A DNA stretch of 7,971 bases from Dehalococcoidia bacterium UBA1151 (lineage in GTDB: Bacteria > Chloroflexota > Dehalococcoidia > Lucifugimonadales > Lucifugimonadaceae), in NCBI GenBank assembly GCA_002311865.1, contig DBZV01000126.1:1511-9481 (forward strand), in the 5' to 3' direction. Under the pieces are notes generated by a model that saw nothing but the letters and a program-made list of their open reading frames with translations, was not told the DNA's origin and did no database searches. Of the stretch, positions 1 through 6,303 are shown in pieces; the first letter of the stretch is position 1, and each line of letters opens with the position of its first letter. The position numbers and the translations under genes were made by a program.

Positions 1-978
1 GACACCATTTGCACATACGCCAGCAGCGGTAGGGATGATAAATCCAAACTCTGAAGTTTCGTCGGGACGGTACGGATCATCGGCTGCGCGATCCAGGAAG
101 TTCCCGGTCACCTGGCGCCCTGAGCGGTTAACCGCCAACTCATCCAGCGGCAAACCATCGATGTTGAAAACCACCAGTTCGATTAGGCCAATGTCCAGGT
201 CATGACTAGCGCTATTTCGCAATGTTCCGCCCAGAAACACTTCGTTGCTGCGGCACCCGACGGAGATTGGCGCGTCCACAATCAGGAACGCGTTCGTTAC
301 CGTCTCATCCAACCTCGACACCGGGTGCGAAGCCGGCGTGACCAGCGCAATCGAGCCCACGTCAGCAGCCACCCCGTCCTGATGCTCATCCACAGTTCCC
401 TCAAGTACGGTGAGCGTCAAATCGTTGACCACGCTGCTGGGGATTCGGGCGTTGAATCCGATCACGAATGAGCGCGTGGTGCCACCAACAATCGTGTAGT
501 CGAGACGGCTCACCTCAGGGTTGGGCCTCAGATCGACAAAATTGCTTCGGCCCCAGGAAAGCCGCACTACCAGTTTCCTCGGCTCCCCGGTCGGGGTCGT
601 CCTGAACGGCTCAATGTTGATCTCAGTGAACTCCAGGCGAGGCCCCCACTTGATGGTGGCAACGGGGATCCTCGGGTGAACGGAGATATCGAGCGTAAGT
701 TCAACGGTTGCAAGGCCGGGCTGGTCGTTTACGAATCTGGCATCCACCGGCGTCAGCTTGTAGGAATCCACCTCGATCGACCTCACCAAAGGCAATGGCG
801 TGACTGGTGGCGTCGCAGTGGGATCCGGCGGCCTGACAAACGGCGTCGATCTAACATCTGGTGCTCGATCGACACCACCGCAAGCGATGGCTGCCGCCAC
901 CAGAAGCAGAAGAGTGAACGAGATATGAGGAAAGCGCTTGTAAAGCTTCACAGTTACATATTCGTGAATTGAGGGCAT
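1..978 (-). CDS. Secreted lipoprotein with Pro/Thr linker and beta-rich domains (C-terminus outside the window)
   Basis: The frame is open from the ATG at 976-978 to the window edge (326 residues, no stop), so the C-terminus is missing. It has a basic N-terminus (K11, K14, R15), a hydrophobic stretch at about residues 19-32 and a lipobox-like AIAC with Cys33, so export and lipidation by signal peptidase II are expected. A Pro/Thr-rich linker (about 48-63) follows, then two beta-rich segments (about 66-195 and 230-326). The second, with VFLGGTLRNSAS, a central FNIDG and a later PDETSEFGF, resembles FxLYD-type beta-sandwich domains that sit outside the membrane. C242 and C322 could form a disulfide. 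No SD is visible before the ATG. A GTG at codon 10 (949-951) would give a more typical signal peptide. The gene follows the acetyltransferase by 60 bp and may be the operon's last gene or have its own promoter. No specific function is recognised. Confidence 0.8.
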   Translation of the reverse strand, partial: MPSIHEYVTVKLYKRFPHISFTLLLLVAAAIACGGVDRAPDVRSTPFVRPPDPTATPPVTPLPLVRSIEVDSYKLTPVDARFVNDQPGLATVELTLDISVHPRIPVATIKWGPRLEFTEINIEPFRTTPTGEPRKLVVRLSWGRSNFVDLRPNPEVSRLDYTIVGGTTRSFVIGFNARIPSSVVNDLTLTVLEGTVDEHQDGVAADVGSIALVTPASHPVSRLDETVTNAFLIVDAPISVGCRSNEVFLGGTLRNSASHDLDIGLIELVVFNIDGLPLDELAVNRSGRQVTGNFLDRAADDPYRPDETSEFGFIIPTAAGVCANGV

Positions 979-1038
979 CTTGGATTCAACACGACGATAG
1001 CTGTCGGAATGTTCTCACGGGAGACTACCGCACACAAA

Positions 1039-1602
1039 TCATGACACACGCGGGTTGAGGGACTTGCCTGTTGTGCTTAAGACGATTTCCAGCCCATGAA
1101 CCTCATCATGGTGTTCACCAACTTTCCTGAACCCCAGCTTCTCAGCAAGCGCCATCGACGGTCCATTATCGGCGCCAACACTGATGCCGAAATTTTCTAC
1201 ACCATGCTCAGCGCCCGCCCAGCCTGCCAGTGCAGTGATGGCTTCTGAGGCAAATCCTTGCCTGCGATACTTGGCGAAAACGGTGTAGCCCATTTCTACG
1301 CCATGCCCCACGTACTCGTCCAGATAGGCCTGATTGGGCAGCGTGTGAAACCCAATATGGCCAATCGCCAGATTCTCATCCGCAAGCACCATCGCTCTCG
1401 GCGCCCATGGTGCGAAAGCGGGATCGTTCTCAATCATCGCCAGAAAATGCTTCGGCGCGCCGCCGTCCTCACCGAACATATCGGGATGGATAGCGAATCC
1501 CAGATGCTTTTCAGCGTCTTCAGGGCGACGCCCAACAATCGCTCTCATCGCGTCTACTCCCAGCGATCGAAGAATCAGGCGTTCAGATGTGACGTCAGCC
1601 AC
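1039..1602 (-). CDS. GNAT family N-acetyltransferase (RimJ/RimL-like)
   Basis: This is a 187-residue single-domain GNAT enzyme, a normal length for the Acetyltransf_3/RimJ-RimL group. These enzymes move an acetyl group from acetyl-CoA to an amine (protein N-terminus, antibiotic or small metabolite) in the cytoplasm. The opening SERLILRSL is the typical first strand. GHIGFH (81-86) is the core strand. EMGYTVFAKYRRQGFASEA (103-121) carries the acetyl-CoA pyrophosphate loop R-R-Q-G-F-A (113-118). N146, S149 and AEKLGFRKVGE (153-163) form the usual C-terminal motif. The start is GTG. A GGAAGA sits directly against it, too close for a standard SD, so translation probably depends on coupling to the permease whose TGA ends 17 bp upstream. 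Its place at the end of an ABC exporter operon suggests modification of the exported compound or of a target of it, but the substrate cannot be read from the sequence. Confidence 0.88.
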   Translation of the reverse strand: MADVTSERLILRSLGVDAMRAIVGRRPEDAEKHLGFAIHPDMFGEDGGAPKHFLAMIENDPAFAPWAPRAMVLADENLAIGHIGFHTLPNQAYLDEYVGHGVEMGYTVFAKYRRQGFASEAITALAGWAGAEHGVENFGISVGADNGPSMALAEKLGFRKVGEHHDEVHGLEIVLSTTGKSLNPRVS

Positions 1603-1619
1603 TCTTCCGAGTACGAGGA

Positions 1620-2339
1620 TCAGGGTACGTCCATGCGCTGTAGACGCCTGACGGACAACAATAGAAACACAATGGTCACAGCTATCACGCCAATGATCGC
1701 GGTGGCGGATGCCACCGGGTCCTGATTTGGACCAGCAAATCTTCCGTCGTCTATCGCGCTCGTGACGCCAATGATGTACTCACGAATACTCACCATGCGG
1801 ATTCCCGAAACGAAATTGGAGAACAATCCTTCCCACAGGAAGACGTAGAGCAGTCCGATGGCGAGCCCACGGCTGGTCATCAGCCCCAACCACAAAAACA
1901 GCGATGAGTAAGCAGCAACGCCGGCGAATAGGGCGATCCCAATGGCGATTGCGGCTTCCGTATCACCTTCAAATGCCACGAGCGCGGAGACGACGCCACT
2001 GACAACGACCACTAATCCTCCAATGGTGATGGCCGCCAGCAACTTGGGCAGAACAATCCGCCAGCGCGCCAGAGGATTCAGGACCAGGAAGCTCAGTGTC
2101 TTATCCTCAACCTCGTTACCAAGCGCTGCAGTCGCCAGAGCAAGGACAATTATCGGCAGGATGGCGCTCGCGAACATGCCGTTGACCAGGACATCGTCGA
2201 TCTCGCTGGGAATAGGTCTAACATCGCCAAACCTCGAGCTAATCGATAGCATGATCGGCAGAATCGCCAGAACTACGATGATAATGATTCGCCATTTGCC
2301 GGCAAGCTGCCGCAGTGTCAGTGTGTAGATCAGTGACAT
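1620..2339 (-). CDS. ABC-2 type transporter permease (second module)
   Basis: The protein is 239 residues with six predicted membrane segments at about 17-34, 53-74, 100-123, 128-152, 158-176 and 210-230, the ABC-2 exporter layout. Between segments 2 and 3 is the cytoplasmic stretch GNEVEDKTLSFL...RPL-like NPLARWRI (about 74-95). This matches the E-x-x-x-x-T-L plus P-x-x-R-W pattern seen where these permeases contact their ATPase. I chose the ATG at 2337-2339. It lies one base after the TGA of the preceding ATPase, whereas a longer frame would need a TTG start at 2393 and a 53-bp overlap into that gene. No SD is evident, which fits termination-reinitiation. The partner is almost certainly the ATPase encoded immediately upstream. 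The transported substrate is unknown. Confidence 0.88.
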   Translation of the reverse strand: MSLIYTLTLRQLAGKWRIIIIVVLAILPIMLSISSRFGDVRPIPSEIDDVLVNGMFASAILPIIVLALATAALGNEVEDKTLSFLVLNPLARWRIVLPKLLAAITIGGLVVVVSGVVSALVAFEGDTEAAIAIGIALFAGVAAYSSLFLWLGLMTSRGLAIGLLYVFLWEGLFSNFVSGIRMVSIREYIIGVTSAIDDGRFAGPNQDPVASATAIIGVIAVTIVFLLLSVRRLQRMDVP

Positions 2340-2340
2340 A

Positions 2341-3288
2341 TCAGCCGACCAGGTAGCCGAAAACACTCTCAAGTGAATCGTCCAGCGGCTCAACTCTGAG
2401 CAGCCTGATATTGCCAGCTTGAGCCAATTTAGGGAGTTCTCGCTGAAGCCTCAACAGGTCACGTGTGAGCACTATCAATCCACCATCCGAATCAACATTA
2501 ACGGCATCCATCGCCTCCATACCCACGATCAAGCTCGCCAGATCACGTGGCTTATCCGAAATGATTTTTATGTGGTAAGGCTGCTCGTTCAGCTTGGCTC
2601 TAATGGCTCTGTAATCGCCCGATGCCGCCAGTTTGCCAGCAACGATCAATAGGACGGTATCGGCCAACTGTTCAATTTCTTCGAGAATATGTGATGAGAT
2701 CAGTATCGTCTTGCCCTCAGCCGCAAGTTCGCGAAGCAGCGCCTGGAACTGGATGCGCTGGCGTGGGTCTGTGCCGTTCAGCGGCTCGTCCAGCAACAGT
2801 ACTTCTGGCTTGTGCACGATAGTTGCAGCCAATCTCATGCGCTGTCGCATTCCTCTGGAATAGGTGCCCATTGGGCGATCTGCCGCATGTTCAAGGCCAA
2901 CGTATGAAATTGCCTCATCCGTCGCAGCCTTAGGATCCGGAACGCCTCGCAGTTTCGCTTCAAATTTCACGAAGTCACGCCCGTTCATGAAGCCATACAC
3001 CGCTTCATGCTCAGACATTACGCCCACCCGTTTGTAGATCGACGGGTTATTCCTGACAGGCTGATCCAACAACCTCACCGTGCCTTCAGATACCCCGGCA
3101 AGCCCGCAGATCATCCGCAAAAGCGTGGTCTTCCCTGCGCTATTTGGACCAAGAAGCCCCGTGATGCCTGGCTGTACCTCAAAGGAAATATCTGCAACTG
3201 AAACCACGCTTCCAAACCAGCGCGAGACATGATCGACCAGAATCGATGGTGGCGCGGAAACGTTTGAATTTGAGCCGTCGCCAGTCAC
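2341..3288 (-). CDS. ABC transporter ATP-binding protein (second module)
   Basis: This is a 315-residue nucleotide-binding subunit that powers the neighbouring ABC-2 permease. From the GTG start, Walker A is GPNSAGKTT (47-55, Lys53), with Ser where most relatives have Gly. The signature motif is YSRGMRQR (143-150) in place of LSGGQ. Walker B is LLLDEP with Asp167 and Glu168, and the H-loop is SSH with His200. The Q-loop position reads VMSEHE, Glu instead of Gln. About 115 residues follow the H-loop, an extension common in CcmA/DrrA-type subunits. I prefer the GTG at 3286-3288. It overlaps the upstream permease stop as GTGA and has GGAAG 8 bases before it. A GTG at 3315 would add nine residues but lacks an SD. 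Confidence 0.92.
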   Translation of the reverse strand: MTGDGSNSNVSAPPSILVDHVSRWFGSVVSVADISFEVQPGITGLLGPNSAGKTTLLRMICGLAGVSEGTVRLLDQPVRNNPSIYKRVGVMSEHEAVYGFMNGRDFVKFEAKLRGVPDPKAATDEAISYVGLEHAADRPMGTYSRGMRQRMRLAATIVHKPEVLLLDEPLNGTDPRQRIQFQALLRELAAEGKTILISSHILEEIEQLADTVLLIVAGKLAASGDYRAIRAKLNEQPYHIKIISDKPRDLASLIVGMEAMDAVNVDSDGGLIVLTRDLLRLQRELPKLAQAGNIRLLRVEPLDDSLESVFGYLVG

Positions 3289-4211
3289 GGGGTGATCTTC
3301 CAGTAGCGGCGCCACATCAACAGGAATGGCCCGATGGTCATGAACGCGTACCAGGCGATTTGCGTGAGCTTCGGCAGTTGAGTGGCCAGAGTGTCCTCAG
3401 TGGCCAGGTTCTCTTCATTGAAGATGATGTCATTCATCAGCAACGGTATCTGGCTGAAATTGAGCAACGATAGATACTGACCGACCTTCCCGCCAATATC
3501 GCTGGACAACCCTTCCGCAAATGGCAGGGATATCACGAAAATTCCGATGATAAACGCCGCGGCATAAGCCCTGCGAGTCGTGAAACTGGCAACTGCCAGC
3601 GAAATGCCTGTGACGTAGAGAGCAAGCGTAAATCCTGACGCCAGAAAGCGGGGTATGTCAGCCCAATTGTCCTGGATGTAAGTAGCAGGATTTTCAGCCC
3701 CCAATGCCAGTCCAGCGAGTAATACGAATTGTGGCAACCATGCCACCAGAGTCATGATTGTGAGGAACGCTGCCCACCTAGCAAGAATGTAGTCAGTTCC
3801 GGTAATTGGCCTGACCAGATAGAGGTTGATTACCCGATCACGGCGGTCTGGACACAGGAGCTCCGGGCCGACGGCAGCGGCAAATATGAGAAATATGATG
3901 GAGGCGATTCCGTAGTAGTCGCCATGTGAAGGAAGATCGATCACTTCATCCCCTAACCCCCCGGTAAGGCGATCCACCGTTCCAGCGATCAGCGCCAGTA
4001 CGAGTGCCGGGATGGCGGCGGCAACGATGAATGCCCATGGCATGATTTTTGCCCAGCCGCCGCGGCCGATTCCCAGGGCAATTCGGATTCCTTCTTTGTA
4101 AACCGTCCGCCGCGCTCTGGGGCGGCCTTCCCGAGGCCCCTCATAGTTCCGATAACCGATATCGAAGACTTCACCAGTTCGGCCAGTCTGACCAGCCTGG
4201 GAGATCGTCAT
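3285..4211 (-). CDS. ABC-2 type transporter permease (first module)
   Basis: The protein is 308 residues. Its cytoplasmic N-terminus of about 55 residues contains FDIGYRNYEGPREGR, a stretch I associate with a family of Chloroflexota and actinobacterial ABC permeases. Six membrane segments follow at about 57-78, 100-118, 145-170, 188-210, 216-232 and 285-301. Between segments 2 and 3, PELLCPDRRDRVINLYLVRP (116-135) is the ABC-2 coupling region (D-R-R-D-x-x-I-x-L-x-L-x-R-P-I). The ATG overlaps the upstream ATPase TGA as ATGA (4208-4211), so the two are translationally coupled; only a weak GAGAG lies before it. It differs clearly in length and N-terminus from the permease at 1620-2339, so the two modules are not a recent duplication. 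Cargo unknown. Confidence 0.9.
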   Translation of the reverse strand: MTISQAGQTGRTGEVFDIGYRNYEGPREGRPRARRTVYKEGIRIALGIGRGGWAKIMPWAFIVAAAIPALVLALIAGTVDRLTGGLGDEVIDLPSHGDYYGIASIIFLIFAAAVGPELLCPDRRDRVINLYLVRPITGTDYILARWAAFLTIMTLVAWLPQFVLLAGLALGAENPATYIQDNWADIPRFLASGFTLALYVTGISLAVASFTTRRAYAAAFIIGIFVISLPFAEGLSSDIGGKVGQYLSLLNFSQIPLLMNDIIFNEENLATEDTLATQLPKLTQIAWYAFMTIGPFLLMWRRYWKITP

Positions 4212-5110
4212 TCGCCGTTTCTCTCGAAGATCTCGGTCAGTTCATGGCGACGAGGCGCCATGCGGCGAAGTGGCGCGTTGGCTGCAACCAGGGCATCACG
4301 GATCAGATCGTACTGATCACCAATCACTCCCTCAATAACAATGGAGCTACCGTCTATCAGCGGCTCCACACCGCGCTCCTTGAGAGCTGTAATCAACTCC
4401 TCCCGATTCTCGTCTACCTCAACGGCAATGGCTTCCGTCTCTTCGGTGAACGAAGTAACGGGGCCTACCTCTACAACTCTCCCCGCATCCAGCACAATAA
4501 TGGTCTCGCAGGTGCGCTCAATATCCCCCATCAGGTGAGACGAGAGCATCAGGCTGATGCCAAACTCATCACCCGTGCGCTTGATTAGCGTGAGCATCTC
4601 TTCTCGGCCGCCCGGGTCCAACCCCGCAGTCGGCTCATCCAGCAACACCAGCACCGGGTCGTGCACCAGCGTCTGCGCCAGCTTCACTCGCTGCTTCATC
4701 CCCGTGGAGTAGCCGCCCATCGCCCGGTACCGCTCCTCAAACAGACCAACATGCCGCAAAGTGTCGGCAGCACGGGAGCGAGCATAGTTGGGCGGCAGAC
4801 CGCTTAGCTCTGCCATGTGCGTCAGGAACTCTGCTGCCGATACATTCCCGGGCAGACAGTCGTGCTCAGGCATGTATCCGAGCCGGGCCCTGATCTCAAC
4901 CGTAGAAGCAGCGTCCACCCCCAGAACTTCGGCCGTGCCACTGGTGGGCTTGATCAGGCCAAGAAATAGCTTGATCGCAGTACTCTTGCCTGCGCCATTG
5001 GCGCCAAGTAGTCCGGTTACTCCTTCACTAACTTCAAAATTAATGCCCGCGAGTGCAATCACATCGCCATAGACTTTTTGAAGATTTCTTGCAGCTAAAA
5101 GTGTGGTCAC
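4208..5110 (-). CDS. ABC transporter ATP-binding protein (first module)
   Basis: This is a 300-residue CcmA-like ATPase, the first gene of the exporter operon. From the GTG start, Walker A is GANGAGKST (36-44, Lys42). The Q-loop region is GYMPEHDCLP (about 78-87), with Glu at the usual Gln. The signature motif is YSTGMKQR (134-141), Walker B is LVLLDEP with Asp158 and Glu159, the D-loop is AGLDPGG and the H-loop His is 192. The C-terminal 100 residues are an acidic accessory domain. The start is uncertain: TTG at 5117-5119 is in frame three codons earlier. I prefer GTG because it overlaps, as GTGA, the stop of a small upstream ORF with its own SD; neither start has an SD of its own. Partner: the permease at 3285-4211, coupled by a 4-bp overlap. 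Confidence 0.92.
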   Translation of the reverse strand: MTTLLAARNLQKVYGDVIALAGINFEVSEGVTGLLGANGAGKSTAIKLFLGLIKPTSGTAEVLGVDAASTVEIRARLGYMPEHDCLPGNVSAAEFLTHMAELSGLPPNYARSRAADTLRHVGLFEERYRAMGGYSTGMKQRVKLAQTLVHDPVLVLLDEPTAGLDPGGREEMLTLIKRTGDEFGISLMLSSHLMGDIERTCETIIVLDAGRVVEVGPVTSFTEETEAIAVEVDENREELITALKERGVEPLIDGSSIVIEGVIGDQYDLIRDALVAANAPLRRMAPRRHELTEIFERNGE

Positions 5111-5156
5111 GGCGCCCAAGTATAGGGAATTATTGCTTCCACCATCGTCATCCCTC
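5107..5156 (-). promoter_or_regulatory. Possible leader mini-ORF with SD, coupled to the first ABC ATPase
   Basis: On the minus strand GAGGG (5152-5156) lies six bases before an ATG at 5143-5145. That ATG opens a 12-codon frame, MVEAIIPYTWAP, ending in TGA at 5107-5109. The TGA overlaps the ATPase GTG (5108-5110) as GTGA, the same junction type used elsewhere in this operon. An in-frame ATG at 5149-5151 would add two codons. If translated, the mini-ORF would deliver ribosomes to the ATPase start, which has no SD of its own. This is inference from position; frames this short arise by chance. Confidence 0.35.
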
Positions 5157-5166
5157 AGGGGTATCT
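5140..5166. repeat. Short segment resembling the ends of the neighbouring inverted repeat
   Basis: CACCATCGTCATCC (5140-5153) matches 12 of 14 bases of the left boundary of the large repeat (5214-5227). It is directly followed by CTCAGG (5154-5159) and GGTATCT (5160-5166). Those two words also occur in the same order at the right boundary of the large repeat (5351-5356 and 5364-5370). The segment therefore looks like the two outer ends joined with the interior missing. The match is short and found by eye. Confidence 0.35.
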
Positions 5167-5172
5167 TCTGTT

Positions 5173-5200
5173 CTCATACTATTATCGTGTATCCAGTCAA
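5173..5200 (-). promoter_or_regulatory. Candidate sigma-70-type promoter of the ABC operon
   Basis: Minus-strand TTGACT (5195-5200; five of six match TTGACA) is separated by 16 bases from TATGAG (5173-5178; four of six match TATAAT). Transcription would begin near 5165. That leaves a leader of about 55 bases before the ATPase GTG and 10-20 bases before the possible mini-ORF. It is the best promoter-like match seen in the spacer. It lies 20 bases inside the end of the large inverted repeat. Confidence 0.4.
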
Positions 5201-5220
5201 CGATCTTTGTGGGCACCCGC

Positions 5221-5361
5221 GTCATCCTGAGCGAAGCGGTAGCGCAGCCGAAGGACCTCAACGCCGTACTTGCGCCATTACGTGAGGAAGGCTGATTCCC
5301 GTTCCACTCTGAGATCCTTCGGCTGCGTTCCGGCTATCGCCTTCACTCCGCTCAGGATGAC
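5221..5361. repeat. Imperfect long inverted repeat with GTCATCCTGAGCG ends
   Basis: The left arm (5221-5260) and the reverse complement of the right arm (5310-5361) share the first 13 bases GTCATCCTGAGCG exactly. They also share the inner block GCAGCCGAAGGA(C/T)CTCA with one difference. Between these blocks the right arm is about 11 bases longer and diverged. The loop is about 49 bases (5261-5309). A transcript would fold into a long two-part stem. The GTCATCCTGAGCG(A/G)AG...CGAAGGA(C/T)CT core is, from memory, a motif dispersed in many environmental bacterial genomes as a non-coding repeat. It lies downstream of the amidohydrolase and upstream of the ABC promoter, so it may also insulate or terminate transcription. 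No transposase is nearby; a REP-like or MITE-like element is the likeliest nature. Confidence 0.75.
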
Positions 5362-5413
5362 GCGGTATCTATTGCCAGAAGTGCACCAGCCTGCGAATCG
5401 CGTTTTGGGGCGA

Positions 5414-5453
5414 CATGGTAGCCGCTTAATCCGAGACCATGGCTTGTAGCGGC
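5414..5453. other. Interleaved inverted repeats, possible H-type pseudoknot
   Basis: CATGGT (5414-5419) pairs with ACCATG (5436-5441), and GCCGCT (5421-5426) pairs with AGCGGC (5448-5453). The two perfect 6-bp pairings cross each other, the topology of an H-type pseudoknot with linkers of 1, 9 and 6 bases. In the minus-strand transcript it would begin 7 bases after the amidohydrolase stop codon. It could protect the 3' end of the mRNA or be a chance arrangement. Confidence 0.3.
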
Positions 5454-5460
5454 AAGAAAA

Positions 5461-6300
5461 TCAGCTTTCGCTCAGTCCGTAAAAGCACTCCGCGTTCCCA
5501 CCGAATACGTTGGCGAAAGCATCATTCGGCAGATCCCCGAGCGCCTCAACATATGAGCGGAACGTACGCGGATACTGCGAGGCGAGCCTCGATACCGGCC
5601 AGTCGGAGCCGAACATCATCCGCTCATACCCAAACATCTCCACTATCCGGTGGGCGTAGGGCACGAGGTCGCCCACGGTCCAGTTATCGTGATTGGCCTC
5701 AGTAACCATCCCGGAAAACTTGCAGTAGACGCTGGGGTTGCTGGCAATGATCGCGAGCTCCGTCGCCCACGGCTCCATCAGCCCCTCCGCAATATGCGGT
5801 TTGGCGATGTGATCCACCACCGTGCGCAGGTCTGGAATTGCCTCAAGCAATGGCGGAACGTACTTCAAGTGCTGCGGCCGAACCAATAAGTCGTATGCAA
5901 TATCCCGGCGCGCCAACTCCCGGAGCCCATCCAACACGGCTGGTCCAAGGATCCAATCATCGTTGGGTTCGTCATGCCATATGTGCCGGATGCCGCAAAA
6001 CTTCTCGCGCTTCTGCAACGCATCAAGATCGTCGCCAACCGTGGGCGATTGTAGATCCACCCACGCGACCACGCCCGCGATCCATTCGTTTACGTCCGCC
6101 AGGTCCAGCAGCCAGAACGCCTCATCGATGGACGAAACCGCCTGAACAATTACCGTTCGGTCCACCCCGGCCTCATCCATCTGCGGCTTGAGCATCTCAG
6201 GCAGGTGATTCTGCTTCAGCACAGAATCCACATCGCCCATCCACGGGTAATCGAACTTCGAAAGGTCCCAGAAGTGCTGGTGGCTATCTACAATCGACAC
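5461..6300 (-). CDS. Metal-dependent amidohydrolase/lactonase, COG3618 (Amidohydro_2) family
   Basis: This is a 279-residue TIM-barrel hydrolase, the usual length for the Amidohydro_2 group that includes L-fuconolactonase, L-rhamnonolactonase and 2-pyrone-4,6-dicarboxylate lactonase. Motifs in order are VDSHQHFWD (4-12, with the H-x-H pair H7/H9), GIRHIW (103-108, R105 and H106), VDHIAKP (162-168, H164 and K167), YCKFSGM (192-198) and MFGSDWPV (229-236, with the probable catalytic or metal Asp233). Cytoplasmic, with no signal peptide. The GTG start is supported by GGGAG six bases upstream. It starts 3 bp after the propeller gene's TAG, so the two are co-expressed. Hydrolysis of a lactone or a related cyclic ester or amide is likely; the actual substrate is not determinable. 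Confident of family, not of reaction. Confidence 0.92.
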   Translation of the reverse strand: MSIVDSHQHFWDLSKFDYPWMGDVDSVLKQNHLPEMLKPQMDEAGVDRTVIVQAVSSIDEAFWLLDLADVNEWIAGVVAWVDLQSPTVGDDLDALQKREKFCGIRHIWHDEPNDDWILGPAVLDGLRELARRDIAYDLLVRPQHLKYVPPLLEAIPDLRTVVDHIAKPHIAEGLMEPWATELAIIASNPSVYCKFSGMVTEANHDNWTVGDLVPYAHRIVEMFGYERMMFGSDWPVSRLASQYPRTFRSYVEALGDLPNDAFANVFGGNAECFYGLSES

Positions 6301-6303
6301 GAG

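Larger units (their letters stand above)
5111..5460. other. 350-bp intergenic spacer with repeats and regulatory signals
   Basis: No gene is supported here. Reading from high to low coordinates (the direction of both flanking operons), it holds two interleaved short inverted repeats (5414-5453), a large inverted repeat (5221-5361), the candidate promoter (5173-5200), a segment resembling the repeat's outer ends (5140-5166) and the possible leader ORF. No classic terminator with a T-run follows the amidohydrolase stop at 5461. The large hairpin is the only strong structure available to separate the two operons. Confidence 0.7.

Noticed and set aside
1258..1725. Plus-strand open frame of 155 codons across the GNAT gene
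   Set aside because: It lies antisense to a clear GNAT protein and the end of a permease. Its translation has no recognisable domain or membrane pattern.
2340..2393. Upstream TTG extension of the second permease by 18 residues
   Set aside because: The extra residues merely re-read the end of the ATPase gene in another frame. The ATG one base after that stop is the natural start.
4049..4588. Plus-strand open frame of 179 codons
   Set aside because: It runs antisense across two well-supported ABC genes, with an unremarkable translation.
5119..5124. TATACT on the minus strand as a -10 box giving a leaderless ATPase transcript
   Set aside because: No acceptable -35 hexamer lies 16-18 bases upstream. 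The TTGACT/TATGAG pair further up is a better candidate.
5221..5361. The long inverted repeat as an insertion sequence or a CRISPR array
   Set aside because: There is no transposase gene and room for none. There are only two arms in opposite orientation, not regularly spaced direct repeats.
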